In this document: one piece after another, positions 53,162 through 63,555 of the stretch
Position numbering within the stretch: position 1 is the stretch's first letter
Layout of the letters: the number at the start of each line of letters is the position of its first letter
Assembly (NCBI RefSeq): GCF_003007785.1
Contig: NZ_PXOH01000011.1
Coordinates: forward strand, 80,178 to 144,177
Direction: 5' to 3'
DNA length: 64,000 nucleotides
Origin: Aphanothece hegewaldii CCALA 016
Lineage (GTDB): Bacteria > Cyanobacteriota > Cyanobacteriia > Cyanobacteriales > Microcystaceae
Notes under the pieces: model-generated
Told to the model about the DNA's origin: nothing
Databases searched by the model: none
The model's input: the letters and a program-made list of their open reading frames with translations, nothing else
Program-made: the position numbers and the translations under genes

Positions 53162-55147
53162 GCTATAGGAAAAACTTAATAAGCGCAACCATAACGACGG
53201 ATATCGTTTTAAGAGCCAAGGTTGAGCATCTTTTAACCAACTTCTAAACCAAGGGCTAAATAAAGCATTTTTCAGCCCATCTAGGGTAAAATCGGCATAT
53301 GATCCCAACCATCGGATCATATCTTTATATCCTGCCATTTCTAGTATCCAAATTAATAATGCTGGATTTTTTCGCGCTGCTTTTATCGCTAACCGAGTAA
53401 ATGTCATCCAGTCGGTTTTATCCTTAATAAAAGTATCGGCGACTTCTTTTGGTTCATCCGCTAATAAACCAAAAAAGGTGTTTAGCATTGAATTAACCCG
53501 TTGTGGGGGTAAAGTTTTCCCCGTCGGTACCATCATTCCTTTAGAGAATAACCATGTCACCGCAACATTACTTTGATACGCTCGAATTAATTCTAAATCA
53601 TCCGCTTTTAGTAAATCATGTTTGAGGGCAGTATCTAACAGATGGGTTAAACGGGCTAAATTTCGCACCAAAGAACCAAACCCTGTAAAAATGAGAGGAG
53701 ACTGGAGAGATGCCGCGTCACCAATGGATAATAAACGATTATAGGAAATTTTGCGATCGCTTTTACTGGTACTAAAATGACCAGGAATATAACCAAACGT
53801 CGGCTTTTTCCAGATTAATTCATCCATATTACACCGTCGATACTCTGGCAAAATTGTAAAGAAATCTTCATACATTTCCAACAACGAACCAGGATTATCT
53901 CGATGTACTTGATGATAATGAAATAAATAAATCGTTAACTCGTCTTCTTCTGCGGGAAACAATTCCCAGATTAATTGTCGTCCTTTGGAAATATCGCCAT
54001 GAGAATTTAAAACATCTCCATATTCACTATCCCACACCCCCGGTTTAAACCCAGAAACCACCGCCCCTACCGTCGGGCAAACACTATCAAATGCCCGTTT
54101 TCCGTTGAGTTGCCAAGCAATAGGAGACGCTGTACCCATCGCATCAACTAGAAGCCTTCCGGTGACTTGTTTTGCTTCTCCTGTACTCATATGGGCTAAA
54201 CTAACGGTAACCTGTTGCGGTTCTATTTCTGCTTGAATAAACTCGGTTTCATCCCAAATTTCACCCCCTGCTTGTCGTAATTTTTCGCCGCACAACTGGA
54301 GGAATTTTTCTGAATTAATGGCAATATTTAAGACTGTTGGCGTGTGTAAAACAGGTGATTTCAGATGAGGCGGGTTATTTCCATCAAAAAACTTACTATA
54401 ACCGTCTTTATATTCTCTGGCGATAACCTGTTCAAATTCATCCCTATTAAACAAACCTAAATCAATTAAACACTGAAACTCTGAACGTGAGATATTCCAT
54501 TCACGGTTCATGCGTCCAAATGCTAATCTTTCAATTAATAGAACACGATATCCCAAACGCGCCATCACTGCGGCATGAATTACCCCTAATGCACCGCCAA
54601 TATAAATTAGATCATATGTTGGCACATTATTAGAAGTAGTTTCTTTAATTAAAATAACTTGTTTGGGTTCTTGTGGGTTAGCGGAACTCTCACGCCATCT
54701 TTTTTCCCACCAATAAACTCGTTGTAAGTCGAATTCACCTTTCGGCATTTCCCTGAAAAAATGTACGGTTTTTGGATAATACGGGGCAAGAGATTCAAAA
54801 ATATTAGCTTGAGATAAATCTATTTCGGGTAATGAGGGATACTGCGGAGGGAATGCCGTTTCTATTGCTGATAATAACTGCTGACAAATTCGTTTTTGTT
54901 TTTGCGTGGGCTGCTCCCAACAAAATACTTTAAGATAAGTTGTTCGTTGCAGTGACCAAACAAAAATAGATAATTCATTTTCGGGAATTTTAGTGACTTC
55001 GGCTGAAGTATTTTCAGAAAGTTGTAAACGAATTCCATGCGGTGTAACAATTCTTAACCCTGTCTCAGGTTGCCATTGTTGCTGTAACCAATGACAGACA
55101 GCATCTGTATTCGGCGTAGGGATTTCTCTATAGAGGATTTCTTGCAT
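53153..55147 (-). CDS. cruA: CruA-type lycopene cyclase family flavoprotein
   Basis: 664 residues. FAD-binding Rossmann core at about 178-205 (YDLIYIGGALGVIHAAVMARLGYRVLLIER), then FGRMNREWNISRSEFQCLIDLGLF, VDAMGTASPIAWQL and SIGDAASLQSPLIFTGFGSLVRNL. These match the CruA/CruP cyclases, which form beta- or gamma-ionone rings on lycopene. The GRMNREWNIS block leads me to prefer CruA over its paralogue CruP; that choice is moderate. An N-terminal extension of about 170 residues precedes the FAD domain. Confidence 0.75.
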   Translation of the reverse strand: MQEILYREIPTPNTDAVCHWLQQQWQPETGLRIVTPHGIRLQLSENTSAEVTKIPENELSIFVWSLQRTTYLKVFCWEQPTQKQKRICQQLLSAIETAFPPQYPSLPEIDLSQANIFESLAPYYPKTVHFFREMPKGEFDLQRVYWWEKRWRESSANPQEPKQVILIKETTSNNVPTYDLIYIGGALGVIHAAVMARLGYRVLLIERLAFGRMNREWNISRSEFQCLIDLGLFNRDEFEQVIAREYKDGYSKFFDGNNPPHLKSPVLHTPTVLNIAINSEKFLQLCGEKLRQAGGEIWDETEFIQAEIEPQQVTVSLAHMSTGEAKQVTGRLLVDAMGTASPIAWQLNGKRAFDSVCPTVGAVVSGFKPGVWDSEYGDVLNSHGDISKGRQLIWELFPAEEDELTIYLFHYHQVHRDNPGSLLEMYEDFFTILPEYRRCNMDELIWKKPTFGYIPGHFSTSKSDRKISYNRLLSIGDAASLQSPLIFTGFGSLVRNLARLTHLLDTALKHDLLKADDLELIRAYQSNVAVTWLFSKGMMVPTGKTLPPQRVNSMLNTFFGLLADEPKEVADTFIKDKTDWMTFTRLAIKAARKNPALLIWILEMAGYKDMIRWLGSYADFTLDGLKNALFSPWFRSWLKDAQPWLLKRYPSLWLRLLSFSYSLR

Positions 55148-55271
55148 CGTTTAATAAAAATTCAATCTATCAAATTACGGATATCTACCGAATCCATTCG
55201 GTAAAAAGTACGCTATAGTACCAGATACGATAATCTTAAAAAACTTTAAAAAAATTTACATTTTTCAGCTA

Positions 55272-55538
55272 ATGAGTTTAACATATCAAGTCATTATGAA
55301 TTATCCCATACCAAACACAGCAGATGAAATCAACGCCCTACGTCATCGTCCCGTAAACGGAGATGCCATTTTAGCAGCGATCGCAGGTACAATTAAAATT
55401 GCTCGTTCTCAAGGTCAGTCCTTAGATGACTTAACAGCAGAAGTATTAGCCGAAGATACTATTTTAGACCAAATGCAGCGTCGTTGGCTGAGTCAGATTG
55501 TTACTCAAGCCTGGCAAAATCTACCAGAAAGCTTGTAA
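55272..55538 (+). CDS. small conserved cyanobacterial protein
   Basis: 88 residues from ATG 55272, or 80 from ATG 55296 (MNYPIPNTADEINALRHRPV). Helical, polar, without membrane spans: GDAILAAIAGTIKIARSQGQSLDDLTAEVLAED ... RRWLSQIVTQAW. It has no recognised domain. Its stop is 3 bp from that of convergent pyrB. Confidence 0.65.
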   Translation: MSLTYQVIMNYPIPNTADEINALRHRPVNGDAILAAIAGTIKIARSQGQSLDDLTAEVLAEDTILDQMQRRWLSQIVTQAWQNLPESL

Positions 55539-55541
55539 TAA

Positions 55542-56537
55542 CTAGACTTCCGCTTTCAATGTTCCTATTAAATATAATAAAGCCATCCGCACCGCAACCC
55601 CACTGGTTACCTGTTGAGAAATCAAACTGACAACCGGATCATCCATCAAATCCGAACTAATTTCAACACCTCGGTTAACGGGTCCTGGATGAAGAACTTT
55701 TACAAAAGGTTGACAAAGTTTCAAGCGTTCTCTAGTAATACCGTATCTGAGATGATATTCCCGCAAACTCGGTAACAAATGATTGGTCATGCGTTCCCGT
55801 TGGAGTCGTAACGTCATCACAAAATCAGCATCTTGGATGGCTGGTTCTAATTTCCAGTGTAAGAATAATTGACCACGATGGGAAGAATTAGCCAAACCCG
55901 CGAATAACTGAGGTAATAAAGTGGGTGGGCCGACTAAATGGACATCAGCCCCCGCCGCCGTTAGACTCCAAATATTAGAACGGGCTACCCGTGAGTGTAA
56001 AATATCCCCTACAATAGCGATTTTTTTGCCCTGTAACAGTTCCAAACGAGGGTTTTCATCATCCAACAAGCAACAGAGAGTAAACAGGTCTAAAAGGGCT
56101 TGTGAGGGGTGTTCATGCTGTCCATCACCCGCATTAAGGATACTTACACCCGATTGTAAACGATCCATTTCATCTGCGATCGCATGACAAACCCCCGCTT
56201 GTTGATGACGAATCACAAAAATATCGGTACCCATCGCCAAATAGGTTTTAGCCGTATCAAGAATTGTTTCACCTTTGGTTAAAGAAGAACTTCCAGGCGC
56301 GAAATTAAGAACATCCGCAGAAAGTCGCTTGGCCGCTAGTTCAAAACTACTACGAGTCCTAGTCGAAGGTTCAAAAAATAGATTTGTCACGACTTGCCCT
56401 TGCAAAGCGGGAACTTTTTTCGTGCGTCGTGAAAGGACTTCACGGAAACTAGAAGCCGTCTGGAGTAAAGATTCATATTCTGCGGCAGTCCAATCCGCTA
56501 AACTGAGAATATGTTGGCGAGTCCAAGTCGAAGCCAT
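55542..56537 (-). CDS. pyrB: aspartate carbamoyltransferase catalytic subunit
   Basis: Second step of pyrimidine synthesis. 331 residues. Carbamoyl phosphate motif [13 protein letters not shown] (about 54-66), [29 protein letters not shown] and [12 protein letters not shown] are all present. No regulatory subunit gene is adjacent. The 420-bp region before its start is otherwise empty except for the left end of the second TnpB element. Confidence 0.95.
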   Translation of the reverse strand: MASTWTRQHILSLADWTAAEYESLLQTASSFREVLSRRTKKVPALQGQVVTNLFFEPSTRTRSSFELAAKRLSADVLNFAPGSSSLTKGETILDTAKTYLAMGTDIFVIRHQQAGVCHAIADEMDRLQSGVSILNAGDGQHEHPSQALLDLFTLCCLLDDENPRLELLQGKKIAIVGDILHSRVARSNIWSLTAAGADVHLVGPPTLLPQLFAGLANSSHRGQLFLHWKLEPAIQDADFVMTLRLQRERMTNHLLPSLREYHLRYGITRERLKLCQPFVKVLHPGPVNRGVEISSDLMDDPVVSLISQQVTSGVAVRMALLYLIGTLKAEV

Positions 56538-56957
56538 GTAACAAACAGCCAGCCAGCAATTATTGTCTATGGTTATTCAAAACATGGTTATTCAAAACTT
56601 TGAATTTTGTTGTGAACGGATACCATAATATTCCGCCAAACTCTAAAAGTCTTTTAGTCAACTATGTTTTAGAGGTTTTATCTATCTCATTTACAGGTAG
56701 TTTTCTTTGACTAAGATCCTAAAAACTGTCTGTAGAGGATAATAATCCAATGAAATAGATACCTAGTTTTAGTGTGAGAACGTCTCACAGATTAAATAGT
56801 ATCACAAATTGACAAAGTTTTGAGCAATTATTTATGATGCTATTTTTAAAAGTCGCGGAGATGAATGCCGACCAGTAAGAACCCGCGAAGCACCGCTACA
56901 TAGTTGACATTTCTTGTAGAACATAGTAATATAGCTCTAAATTAAGGGTCGAAAAAA
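56538..56957. other. pyrB / TnpB intergenic region
   Basis: 420 bp. Holds an imperfect hairpin TCGCGG ... CCGCGA (56853-56858 with 56883-56888), a candidate left-end structure of the second TnpB element. The rest is A+T-rich with no gene seen; the pyrB promoter must lie here. Confidence 0.45.
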
Positions 56958-58260
56958 TTGCTTACTTGTAATTATCAGTTTAAGTTAAAACCTACCTTGC
57001 GACAGATTGTCGAGATAGAAAAATATCTTACAGCTTGTCGTAAAGTTTGGAATTATGCTTTAGCCGAAAGGAAAGATTGGAGCAATTCACGAAAAAGTAA
57101 TATAGATAGATGTTCTTTAGAAAAAGAGTACATTATCCCTGCTGATGCTCCTTATCCTTCATACAAATTACAAGCAGCATCCTTGACCGAGGCTAGAAAA
57201 GTCTGCACTGATTTAAAAGAGATAAATGCCCAAGTTTTACAACAAGTGCTACGTCAACTAGACAGAGCATTTGCTGAGATGAAATCTTTAAATAAAGGAT
57301 TTCCTCGATTTAAGAATAAATACAGAATGAGGTCATTTGTCTTTCCTCAATTTAAAACAAATCCAATTACCAACAATTACATTAAATTGCCTGGAATTGG
57401 AGTAGTTAAGATGAAATTATCAAGACATATTCCTCAAGGATTTATTCTCAAACAAGCAAGAGTAATTAGAAAAGCTTCAGGATATTTCATCAATCTTTGT
57501 TTTCAAGCTTCGGTCAATGTACCTAATCCTTACCCTCATGGGTTACCGTTAGGAATCGATATCGGTTTGGATTATTTCGTAGCCACTTCTAACAATGAAC
57601 TAATTAAAAGACCTAAATTCTTTAACAAACTTCATCGCCAGCTGAGATTGCTGCAAAGAAGATTAAAGAATAAAAAGAAAGGGTCTAATAATCGTTATAA
57701 GTTAAATAGAAAGATAGCGAGGGTTAATCAAACCATATCAGATACAAGGAAAGATTTTCACTACAAATTGTCCCATCGTCTTTGTGATGGGAATGGGATG
57801 ATATTTGTGGAAGATATTGACTTTAAAGCTTGGGGTAGAAATATGCTTAGTAAGCACAATCTAGATGCCAGTTTTGGTCAATTCTTTGAAATACTGTCTC
57901 ATGTCTGTTGGAAAAGAGATGTTTACTTTGCCAAAGTCAACAAAAATTATACTTCACAAATATGTCCTAACTGTGGAGTTCATACAGGCAAAAAGAAACT
58001 CAATGAGAGAACACATACTTGTCCTGAATGTGGATTCACTTGTAATCGAGATTTTGCAGCTAGTTTAGTAATAAGAAATCGGGGAGTCGGTGTGGTCTTG
58101 GGGTCTCCCCAAGTAGAGCAACTGACGTGGATAAATGCGGTCGGGCAGTCCGTGTTATAAAATGCTTGTGGAGATGGTCTGTCGGGGTTTGATAGTAATA
58201 TTAAGCTAGATAAGAATCTGTGAAGCAAGAATCTCCCGACGAGTGCGACGTAGGAGCTTG
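56840..58260 (+). mobile_element. second TnpB-only IS200/IS605-type element, ends approximate
   Basis: The core is tnpB (56958-58160). A left-end hairpin is probable at 56853-56888 and a structured 3' segment at 58210-58270 (CTCC ... GGAG arms) may be the right end with omega RNA. There is no tnpA. The exact ends could not be read because no empty site is evident. It stands between pyrB and the GUN4 gene and interrupts no recognised gene. Confidence 0.6.
56958..58160 (+). CDS. tnpB: RNA-guided endonuclease TnpB (copy 2)
   Basis: 400 residues from TTG 56958. YQFKLKPTLRQIVEIEKYLTACRKVWNYALAERKD is the N-terminal domain. The RuvC triad is intact: Asp201 (GIDIGLDYF), Glu285 (IFVEDIDFK), Asp365 (NRDFAASL), with zinc ligands C336/C339 and C355/C358. 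The sequence differs clearly from the TnpB at 25192 (longer insert after the N-terminus, different RuvC neighbourhood), so the two elements belong to separate lineages. Confidence 0.92.
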   Translation: MLTCNYQFKLKPTLRQIVEIEKYLTACRKVWNYALAERKDWSNSRKSNIDRCSLEKEYIIPADAPYPSYKLQAASLTEARKVCTDLKEINAQVLQQVLRQLDRAFAEMKSLNKGFPRFKNKYRMRSFVFPQFKTNPITNNYIKLPGIGVVKMKLSRHIPQGFILKQARVIRKASGYFINLCFQASVNVPNPYPHGLPLGIDIGLDYFVATSNNELIKRPKFFNKLHRQLRLLQRRLKNKKKGSNNRYKLNRKIARVNQTISDTRKDFHYKLSHRLCDGNGMIFVEDIDFKAWGRNMLSKHNLDASFGQFFEILSHVCWKRDVYFAKVNKNYTSQICPNCGVHTGKKKLNERTHTCPECGFTCNRDFAASLVIRNRGVGVVLGSPQVEQLTWINAVGQSVL

Positions 58261-58320
58261 ACGGAGAGAGTGTCAATCTAAGACGTTTGGTAGCTTCAAT
58301 AAAAAAGGAAATTTTCTTTT

Positions 58321-58965
58321 ATGATTCGACTGTCGATTTTAAAAAAATTAACGTTAACCGTTATTTTATGTGCATTACCTTTAAATACAGTTCTTTCTCA
58401 ATCAACACCAAGCAGCAGTAACCTATCTCCCAGCAGTAATGATGCTACGTTAATCTCACCCACCACTCAAATTGATTATGCTCCATTACGAATACTTTTA
58501 GCAACGCAACAATGGCGACAAGCCAATGAAAAAACCATAGAATTATTATTACAAGCGACTGGACGAAGTAAACAAGGATGGATACCGCCAGAAACTTTAA
58601 AAAAGCTATCCTGTTGGGATCTCAAAACCATCGATAGTCTTTGGCGAGAATATTCTAATAATCGTTTTGGATTTAGTACTCAGTTTCCTTTATTTATTAA
58701 AACAGGTAATCGTCCAGGGCGGTTAATTGATGACGAAGCGTATCAGAAATTTGGTGATTTAGTGGGTTGGCGAAAAAACAGTGATTGGATCGTTTTTAAA
58801 GAAGACCTTAACTATACTTTAAATGCTCCAGTGGGTCATCTTCCAACACCTAGACAACAATATCAGTTTGCGGGTGGCAGATTAGAATATACCACCCTTG
58901 CTCAAACTATGATTAGCTGTGGTTTAGTCACTTATTCACCACCAAAACCCGTAATCAAACCTTAG
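58321..58965 (+). CDS. secreted GUN4-domain protein
   Basis: 214 residues. Signal peptide (SILKKLTLTVILCALPLNTVLSQ, about 4-26), a Ser-rich linker, then a GUN4 domain (about 58-200): LRILLATQQWRQANEKTIELLLQATGR, LKKLSCWDLKTIDSLWREYSNNRFGFS, GDLVGWRKNSDWIVFKEDLNYTLNAPVGHLP. GUN4 binds porphyrins and helps Mg-chelatase in the cytosol/thylakoid; this copy appears exported, so its ligand and role differ. Its 3' end overlaps that of convergent ndh-2 by 11 bp. Confidence 0.88.
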   Translation: MIRLSILKKLTLTVILCALPLNTVLSQSTPSSSNLSPSSNDATLISPTTQIDYAPLRILLATQQWRQANEKTIELLLQATGRSKQGWIPPETLKKLSCWDLKTIDSLWREYSNNRFGFSTQFPLFIKTGNRPGRLIDDEAYQKFGDLVGWRKNSDWIVFKEDLNYTLNAPVGHLPTPRQQYQFAGGRLEYTTLAQTMISCGLVTYSPPKPVIKP

Positions 58966-60319
58966 CCGTAGCGGGGCTTTCTACCTTGTTGATTGATGGT
59001 TCGTAGGACGTGTCTGGAATCAAAGAAGCGAGATCGGATGAAGCTTCACCCGTAATCAGACGCGCTCCTCTACCATGAGTAAAATAATTCCACCCCCACT
59101 CTAACATCACAATTAACTTATTATCAAATTCGATAAGGTAATAAATATGCGCCCAAACCCAAATAAACCAAGCAATAAACCCAGATAAATGGATAAATTT
59201 TAAATCGATAACAGCCGCATTTTGCCCGATAACCGCTAAACTTCCTGCATCCGAATAAGTAAAAGGCTCAAGGGTTTCACCTATTAGACGTTTTTGAATT
59301 AATTTAGCGATATATTTGCCTTCTTGAACCGCAACTGGGGCAACACCGGGTAAAGGTTTATCGCCTTGGTGGGAAAAGTTCGCTAAATCTCCAATGACAA
59401 AAAGATTCGGATATCCGGCAACACTAAGATCAGATTCTACCATGACACGACCTGAGCGATCGATCTTAGCTTGGGCGCGTTGGGCAATAATTTCACCCAT
59501 TTTAGACGCTTTGACACCAGCAGCCCAAAGAACCGTTTTAGCAGAAATTTGCTGAATTTCGTCGTTTACTTTCACCGTCACGAGATCTGCTTTAATATCA
59601 GTTACCATCGCTTTCGTCATCACAGTAACACCGCGACTTACTAGGGTTTTTTCGGCTTTTTCCGACAAATCTGGTGTATAGGGCGGTAATAAGCGATCTA
59701 ACCCTTCAATCAGGATAATTTCGGCATCACCCGGATCGATCCGACGATAATCACCTTTGAGGGAACTATTGGCAATTTCGGTAATGGCTCCAGCCAATTC
59801 TACACCCGTTGGCCCTCCTCCAACAATAACAAAAGTTAACCAGGCTTTTTGTTGTTCGGGATCACTTTCTTTTTCTGCTGCTTCAAAAGCGGCAAAAATC
59901 TGACGACGCATATTAACCGCATCTTCAACCGTTTTTAAACCAGGGGCGTAAGCTTTCCAATGATCATTCCCAAAATAATGATGACTGACACCTGTGGCGA
60001 CAATTAATGTATCGTAGGGTACAGGAGGATGATCGTTGAGGATAACTTGTTGTGCGTCTGGATCGAGATCAATCACTTCATCTAAAATAACTTGGGTATT
60101 TCGATGATTTCTAAGAACAAGACGCAGGGGTGTCGAAATATCAGCCGGAGAAAGAGTACCTGTAGCGACTTGATAGAGAAGAGGCTGAAAAAGATGAAAA
60201 TTGCGCTTATCAATCAGAGTAACATCAACAGGAGCGTTTTTTAAAGCTTTGGCTGCATTTAAGCCCGCAAAACCTCCGCCAATAATTACAACTTGAGGCT
60301 TTTTATTTGTCTGATTCAT
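58955..60319 (-). CDS. type II NAD(P)H dehydrogenase (NDH-2)
   Basis: 454 residues. Two dinucleotide-binding folds: VVIIGGGFAGLNAAKALK near the start (FAD) and TFVIVGGGPTGVELAGAITE at about 162-181 (NADH), plus LFVIGDLANF. The C-terminus holds hydrophobic, Trp-rich helices (FIAWFIWVWAHIYYLIEF) for membrane binding. It passes electrons from NAD(P)H to quinone without pumping protons. Cyanobacterial NdbA/B/C subclass not assigned. Confidence 0.9.
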   Translation of the reverse strand: MNQTNKKPQVVIIGGGFAGLNAAKALKNAPVDVTLIDKRNFHLFQPLLYQVATGTLSPADISTPLRLVLRNHRNTQVILDEVIDLDPDAQQVILNDHPPVPYDTLIVATGVSHHYFGNDHWKAYAPGLKTVEDAVNMRRQIFAAFEAAEKESDPEQQKAWLTFVIVGGGPTGVELAGAITEIANSSLKGDYRRIDPGDAEIILIEGLDRLLPPYTPDLSEKAEKTLVSRGVTVMTKAMVTDIKADLVTVKVNDEIQQISAKTVLWAAGVKASKMGEIIAQRAQAKIDRSGRVMVESDLSVAGYPNLFVIGDLANFSHQGDKPLPGVAPVAVQEGKYIAKLIQKRLIGETLEPFTYSDAGSLAVIGQNAAVIDLKFIHLSGFIAWFIWVWAHIYYLIEFDNKLIVMLEWGWNYFTHGRGARLITGEASSDLASLIPDTSYEPSINKVESPATAKV

Positions 60320-60412
60320 CGTTTTTTTTAGAACTCGTTGACTATCAGTCTAAAGGCTCTCTTTTAAATAGACCGTCTATCTTGAACAATAATTTTAGCT
60401 TTTGCGATATAT

Positions 60413-61009
60413 TCAACTATGTATTCTCGGTTCGGGGTGTAGGGTAGATAAAATTTCACTTTCGACTGTTGCGAGTTCATCTAATCTTTGCTGTACTAAA
60501 TCTCTATCAAAATAAGTATCAGCTAAAACCCAATATATGCCATAATGACGTGCTTCAGAAGCCATTAAACTACGATAAAATTTAGCTAATTCTGGATCTG
60601 GGCAATGTTCCCCTAATAATCCTAATCTTTCATGGGAACGCGCTTCAATTAAGGCGGTCATGAGTAAAGAATCTAATAAACGATGGGGTTCTTGTGGACG
60701 TACTTGCGCTTTTAGGGTTGAACCATAAGGGGGAGGATTTAGAGGGGCTAAAGGAATTCCACGACGATCTAACCATTGATTTACCAGTTCAAAATGTTCT
60801 AATTCTTCTTGGGCGATCGCTGTTAATTTTCTCACTAATGGTGCATGAGAAGGATAACGAAACATAAAGTTAATGGCGGCACCTGCTGCTTTGCGTTCAC
60901 AATGGGAATGATCCAAGAGAATGAGATCTAGATTAGCGATCGCTTGTTCAATCCATGAGTCTTGAGTGGGTTTTTTCAGTAAATTAATTTTTGCTGTAGT
61001 TGAAATCAC
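60413..61009 (-). CDS. miaE: tRNA 2-methylthio-N6-isopentenyladenosine hydroxylase
   Basis: 198 residues. Ferritin-like di-iron four-helix protein: LILLDHSHCERKAAGAAINF, LTAIAQEELEHFELVNQWL, LIEARSHERLGLLGEHC and LMASEARHYGIYW supply the E/ExxH iron ligands. MiaE hydroxylates ms2i6A37 in tRNA using oxygen. Length and motif order match the family. Confidence 0.92.
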   Translation of the reverse strand: MISTTAKINLLKKPTQDSWIEQAIANLDLILLDHSHCERKAAGAAINFMFRYPSHAPLVRKLTAIAQEELEHFELVNQWLDRRGIPLAPLNPPPYGSTLKAQVRPQEPHRLLDSLLMTALIEARSHERLGLLGEHCPDPELAKFYRSLMASEARHYGIYWVLADTYFDRDLVQQRLDELATVESEILSTLHPEPRIHS

Positions 61010-61139
61010 TTGTTTAAAGTTTACAAACTTTTTTTAGTTTAACTCGATCATAGAAAACTTTTTGTTTTGAAAATGGGTATATTAATCATATATTTAGTCT
61101 CACAAGGGTAGATTTGCTGCTAAATGCAGTAAAAATTAT

Positions 61140-61886
61140 ATGACCCATCGACGTATTGTTATCGGTGATGTACACGGCCATTATGAAGCTTTGTTAGTTT
61201 TATTAGATGCGATCGCGCCTAATGCTAGTGATGCTATTTATTTTTTGGGTGATTTAATTGATCGTGGTCCCCACAGCGCCCAAGTTGTCGATTTAGTTAG
61301 AAAATACCATTATCGGTGTTTACTGGGAAATCATGAACAAATGCTCTTAGAAGTTTTGGGGGGGAAAATGGCTACCTCAGAAATCTTCCAAGACTGGTTA
61401 TACTGTGGCGGATATCAGACTTTACTCAGTTATAACTACAAAGTCCCTCAAAATCATATTGAGTGGATGAAAACATTACCCTTATATTTAGATTTAGGTG
61501 ATGTTTGGTTAGTACACGCGGGCGTACATCCCCATTTTCCCATTGAAGATCAAAGCGTCGATCAATTTTGTTGGATTCGAGACGAATTTCATTGTATGAC
61601 AGAACCCTATTTCCCCAATAAACTGATTATTACAGGTCATACGATTACTTTTACTTTTCCTGGCATTGAACCAGGTAATCTAGCATTAGGGGCAGGATGG
61701 CTAGGCATTGATACGGGTGTCTATCATCCCTATAGTGGATGGTTAACGGCTTTGGATATCGATGAACAATTAGTTTACCAGGTGCAAACGAAAACTCGTG
61801 AGTTACGCAAAATACCGCTACCCGAAATTGTGACACGGGTTGAGCCAGAAATGGTACACGCCAAAAGAATGAAAGCACAAATTTAA
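61140..61886 (+). CDS. PPP-type metallophosphoesterase (serine/threonine phosphatase-like)
   Basis: 248 residues. The metal-binding triplet is complete: GDVHGHYEAL (about 8-17), YFLGDLIDRGPHS (about 36-48) and LLGNHEQ (about 66-72), followed by HAGVHP and GHT. This is the bacterial PPP/diadenosine tetraphosphatase-like fold, which can act on phosphoproteins or nucleotides. ATG 61140. Monocistronic or the first of a short run with DUF1622 and proB. Confidence 0.9.
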   Translation: MTHRRIVIGDVHGHYEALLVLLDAIAPNASDAIYFLGDLIDRGPHSAQVVDLVRKYHYRCLLGNHEQMLLEVLGGKMATSEIFQDWLYCGGYQTLLSYNYKVPQNHIEWMKTLPLYLDLGDVWLVHAGVHPHFPIEDQSVDQFCWIRDEFHCMTEPYFPNKLIITGHTITFTFPGIEPGNLALGAGWLGIDTGVYHPYSGWLTALDIDEQLVYQVQTKTRELRKIPLPEIVTRVEPEMVHAKRMKAQI

Positions 61887-61938
61887 TTCTTTAGCGCAAT
61901 AATTGAATAAAGATTGTTTGAATTTAAAAGACTAATGA

Positions 61939-62346
61939 ATGGAATTAACTCATCATTTAGAAGCAGGTCTTAGAGAAGTCGTCGCGTTATTTAAGTTTGC
62001 CTTAGAATTTATTTCAGTCTTGTGTGTTTTATTAGGTACGATTGCTACCTTACAATTATTTACGAAAGGATTGCGATCGCATTTACCCATTCCGTTTTCT
62101 CAACTGCGATTACGTTTTGGAACTTGGTTAGCAATGGCCTTAGAATTTCAGTTAGGGGCTGATGTTTTGGCGACTACGGTAGCACCCACCATTGATGTTT
62201 TAATCAATTTAGCGGCAATTGCTGTGATCCGAACATTTCTTAACTATTTTCTTCATAAAGAATTAGAAAATGAAAAGCACGAAACAGAAAGACAGCAACT
62301 CTTAACCTCAGCCACTCACAATGAAATTATCGATAAAGACAGATGA
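61939..62346 (+). CDS. DUF1622 membrane protein
   Basis: 135 residues, about three membrane spans: [22 protein letters not shown] (about 18-40), [22 protein letters not shown] (about 61-82) and [17 protein letters not shown] (about 92-108). The [12 protein letters not shown] pattern is diagnostic of DUF1622. Tail charged. The start is ATG 61939 (ATGGAATTAACTC). It overlaps proB by 4 bp (ATGA). Confidence 0.88.
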   Translation: MELTHHLEAGLREVVALFKFALEFISVLCVLLGTIATLQLFTKGLRSHLPIPFSQLRLRFGTWLAMALEFQLGADVLATTVAPTIDVLINLAAIAVIRTFLNYFLHKELENEKHETERQQLLTSATHNEIIDKDR

Positions 62347-63467
62347 ACGATCGCCAAACTATTGTTATAAAAATTGGAACTTCTAGCCTAACTCATCCGA
62401 CGACGGGTCAACTCGCATTATCGACGATCGCTACTCTTGTCGAAACCCTAACCCAACTTAGACAGATGGGGTATCGGGTCGTATTAGTCTCATCAGGTGC
62501 AGTTGGAATCGGCTGTAGTCGCCTCAATTTGACCGAGCGACCCAAAAAGATGTCACTAAAACAAGCCGTTGCAGCCGTCGGACAAGGGCGACTGATGCGA
62601 ATTTATGATGATCTGTTTAGTGGACTCGGACAAGCGATCGCCCAAATTCTCCTCACCCGACGCGAGTTAATGGATCGCAGTTGTTATGTGAATGCTTACA
62701 ATACTTTTGAGGAACTCTTTGAATTAGGGGTAATTCCCGTCGTTAATGAAAATGATACGGTAGCCGTCGATGAATTGAAATTTGGCGATAATGATACACT
62801 TTCGGCTTTAGTAGCGAGTTTAATTGAGGCGGATTGGCTTTTTATTCTAACCGATGTCGATCGTCTTTATTCGGCTGATCCCCGTTTATTTCCCCATGCT
62901 CAACCGATCAGTTTAGTGCGTTGGTCTGAACTTGCACAACTACAAGTAGAAGCGGGTTCAAGTGGTTCTCAGTGGGGTACTGGAGGAATGGCGACTAAAT
63001 TAGCAGCAGCGCGGATCGCTACGAGTGCGGGGGTGAAAATGGTCATTACAAGCGGTAAAAAGCCCGAAAATATCAGTAAAATCTTACAAGGGGAAGAACT
63101 CGGCACACAGTTTGAGCCACAACCACGCACCGAAAACGCTCGAAAACGTTGGATCGCTTATGGTTTGCTGCCGATGGGTCAGTTATATTTGGATGAGGGA
63201 GCAGTAAAAGCCATTTGTATAGGAGGAAAATCTCTTTTAGCAGCAGGAATTATTAATGTAAAAGGAGATTTTACCGCATCAGATGCCGTTCAGTTATGCG
63301 ATCGCCAAGGAAACGAAATAGCGAGAGGTTTGGTGAATTATAGTAGTAATGAGATTGAACGCCTCAAAGGTCAACGTTCTGAAGTAATTCCGAAGTTATT
63401 AGGATATGAGGGCGCTGAAACGGTGATTCATCGAGATAATCTCGTGATTTTGTCGGTTTCTATGTAA
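62343..63467 (+). CDS. proB: glutamate 5-kinase
   Basis: First step of proline synthesis: ATP-dependent phosphorylation of glutamate. 374 residues with amino acid kinase domain ([84 protein letters not shown]) and a C-terminal PUA domain (about 280-365). Feedback site region intact by eye. The start overlaps the DUF1622 stop, which suggests coupling. Confidence 0.95.
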   Translation: MNDRQTIVIKIGTSSLTHPTTGQLALSTIATLVETLTQLRQMGYRVVLVSSGAVGIGCSRLNLTERPKKMSLKQAVAAVGQGRLMRIYDDLFSGLGQAIAQILLTRRELMDRSCYVNAYNTFEELFELGVIPVVNENDTVAVDELKFGDNDTLSALVASLIEADWLFILTDVDRLYSADPRLFPHAQPISLVRWSELAQLQVEAGSSGSQWGTGGMATKLAAARIATSAGVKMVITSGKKPENISKILQGEELGTQFEPQPRTENARKRWIAYGLLPMGQLYLDEGAVKAICIGGKSLLAAGIINVKGDFTASDAVQLCDRQGNEIARGLVNYSSNEIERLKGQRSEVIPKLLGYEGAETVIHRDNLVILSVSM

Positions 63468-63555
63468 AAATAACATCAAAAATTTGCATTAAATTAAAAA
63501 ATAAACAACTTTTTGAGTTTATCTTGCTAATGTTGTGATAGAGTGACCAACGACT

